This document shows positions 63,613-64,000 of a stretch of DNA of 64,000 bases, one piece after another (the first letter of the stretch is position 1; the number at the start of each line of letters is the position of its first letter). This DNA comes from Streptomyces gossypii. GTDB taxonomy: Bacteria > Actinomycetota > Actinomycetes > Streptomycetales > Streptomycetaceae. The notes under the pieces are model-generated. The model had not been told where the DNA came from. It saw only the letters and a list, made by a program, of their open reading frames with translations, and made no database searches. The stretch is taken from positions 1-64,000 of the forward strand of contig NZ_JAJAGO010000008.1 of the NCBI RefSeq assembly GCF_025165795.1, written 5' to 3'. The position numbers and the translations under genes are program-made.

Positions 63613-64000
63613 ATGTCACAGGTATCGGAGCAGCACGGCGGCACCACGAGCCACGTCGGCACCACCGCAAGGACCACGAGTGGGGGCGAGGGGCCGACGG
63701 AAGCCGGAGCCGGCCCAGTGGCCGGCGCTACGGTCCTCGCACGGCTGGAGAGCCTGCGCGGCGCGCGTGTCGTGGTCACCGGGGGCGGCGGGCTGGTCGG
63801 CAGCCGGTTAGCCGGGCTGCTGCACCGCGCGGGCGCCGAGGTGACCGTGCTGGACCGGATGGACGCCTACCCGGGCCCCGTCCACGCGTTGTTCGGTGTC
63901 GACGGGCTCGGCGTGAAGGTGGTGCGCGGCGACATCCGCGACCGTGAGGTGGTGCGCCAGTTACTGGCCGGGGCGGACCATGTGGTCCACGCGGCGGCGT
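63613..64000 (+). CDS. NAD-dependent epimerase/dehydratase (partial, 5' part)
   Basis: The frame starts at an ATG with GAGAGG six bases upstream and runs off the window after 129 codons. A Thr/Gly-rich leader of about 50 residues precedes the Rossmann fold: VVVTGGGGLVGSRLAGLLHR (G-x-x-G-x-x-G) and the Asp that selects NAD (VTVLDRMD), then VRGDIRDREVVRQLLAGADH and VVHAAA. This is an extended SDR of the nucleotide-sugar epimerase/dehydratase type. It is divergent from the fusion gene and should belong to the same glycan cluster. Confidence 0.85.
   Translation, partial: MSQVSEQHGGTTSHVGTTARTTSGGEGPTEAGAGPVAGATVLARLESLRGARVVVTGGGGLVGSRLAGLLHRAGAEVTVLDRMDAYPGPVHALFGVDGLGVKVVRGDIRDREVVRQLLAGADHVVHAAA

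Overview
The window is high-GC DNA with actinomycete codon use, AGGAGG-type ribosome sites, GTG and TTG starts, Tat/lipoprotein signals and gene families typical of Streptomyces (DasR-like chitinase promoter, ROK and LacI regulators beside sugar ABC operons, DUF397 remnant, kinases fused to binding proteins). It reads as a chromosome-arm region rich in carbohydrate use and gene turnover. No tRNA, rRNA, CRISPR array or intact transposase was found.

Layout. 1-2044: the end of one secreted lectin-domain protein and a complete ThuA/DUF1080/ricin protein with a near-identical tail. 2117-8836: a lipoprotein-permease-permease-GH3 sugar operon divergent from its LacI regulator, with paired operators. 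8853-9930: a graveyard of broken genes. 9950-21814: a ROK regulator divergent from a translationally coupled ABC ATPase/two permeases/binding protein/sugar isomerase operon, followed on the same strand by a giant ThuA-sugar dehydrogenase-PKD-CBM6 protein and a GH76 mannanase. 21828-30085: a LacI-led operon with FAD oxidoreductase, HyuA-type hydantoinase/oxoprolinase, an HExxH protein, an ion-coupled transporter and a Tat-exported beta-propeller hydrolase.

30418-43228 is more mixed: SLC13 carboxylate transporter, monomeric isocitrate dehydrogenase, a two-component system, an acyltransferase, a mycothiol-type DinB protein, three pseudogenes, a MerR/aldo-keto reductase pair, a second aldo-keto reductase and a GNAT enzyme. 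43403-50018 holds a lyase of the argininosuccinate lyase superfamily, a cupin-like protein, an uncharacterised three-gene cassette whose first two proteins resemble each other and, by motif, the Spo11/TopoVI-A fold, and an asparagine-synthetase-like enzyme without the glutaminase cysteine. 50112-54034 contains two receptor kinases with extracellular solute-binding domains, arranged tail to tail. 54173-64000: AraC/cupin pair, GH18 chitinase, SDR/MFS/AraC cassette, and the start of a glycosyltransferase/epimerase cluster.

How it fits together: the left 30 kb looks like three independently regulated glycan-use loci (GH3, GH76/ThuA, HyuA/FAD). ThuA domains, a DUF1080 (3-keto-disaccharide hydrolase family) domain, a PQQ-type sugar dehydrogenase domain and a xylose-isomerase-like TIM barrel occur together, which suggests oxidised (keto) sugar chemistry outside the cell. 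A repeated structural oddity is that short tandem duplications sit exactly on the 3' ends or stop codons of five minus-strand genes between 22.9 and 36.7 kb.
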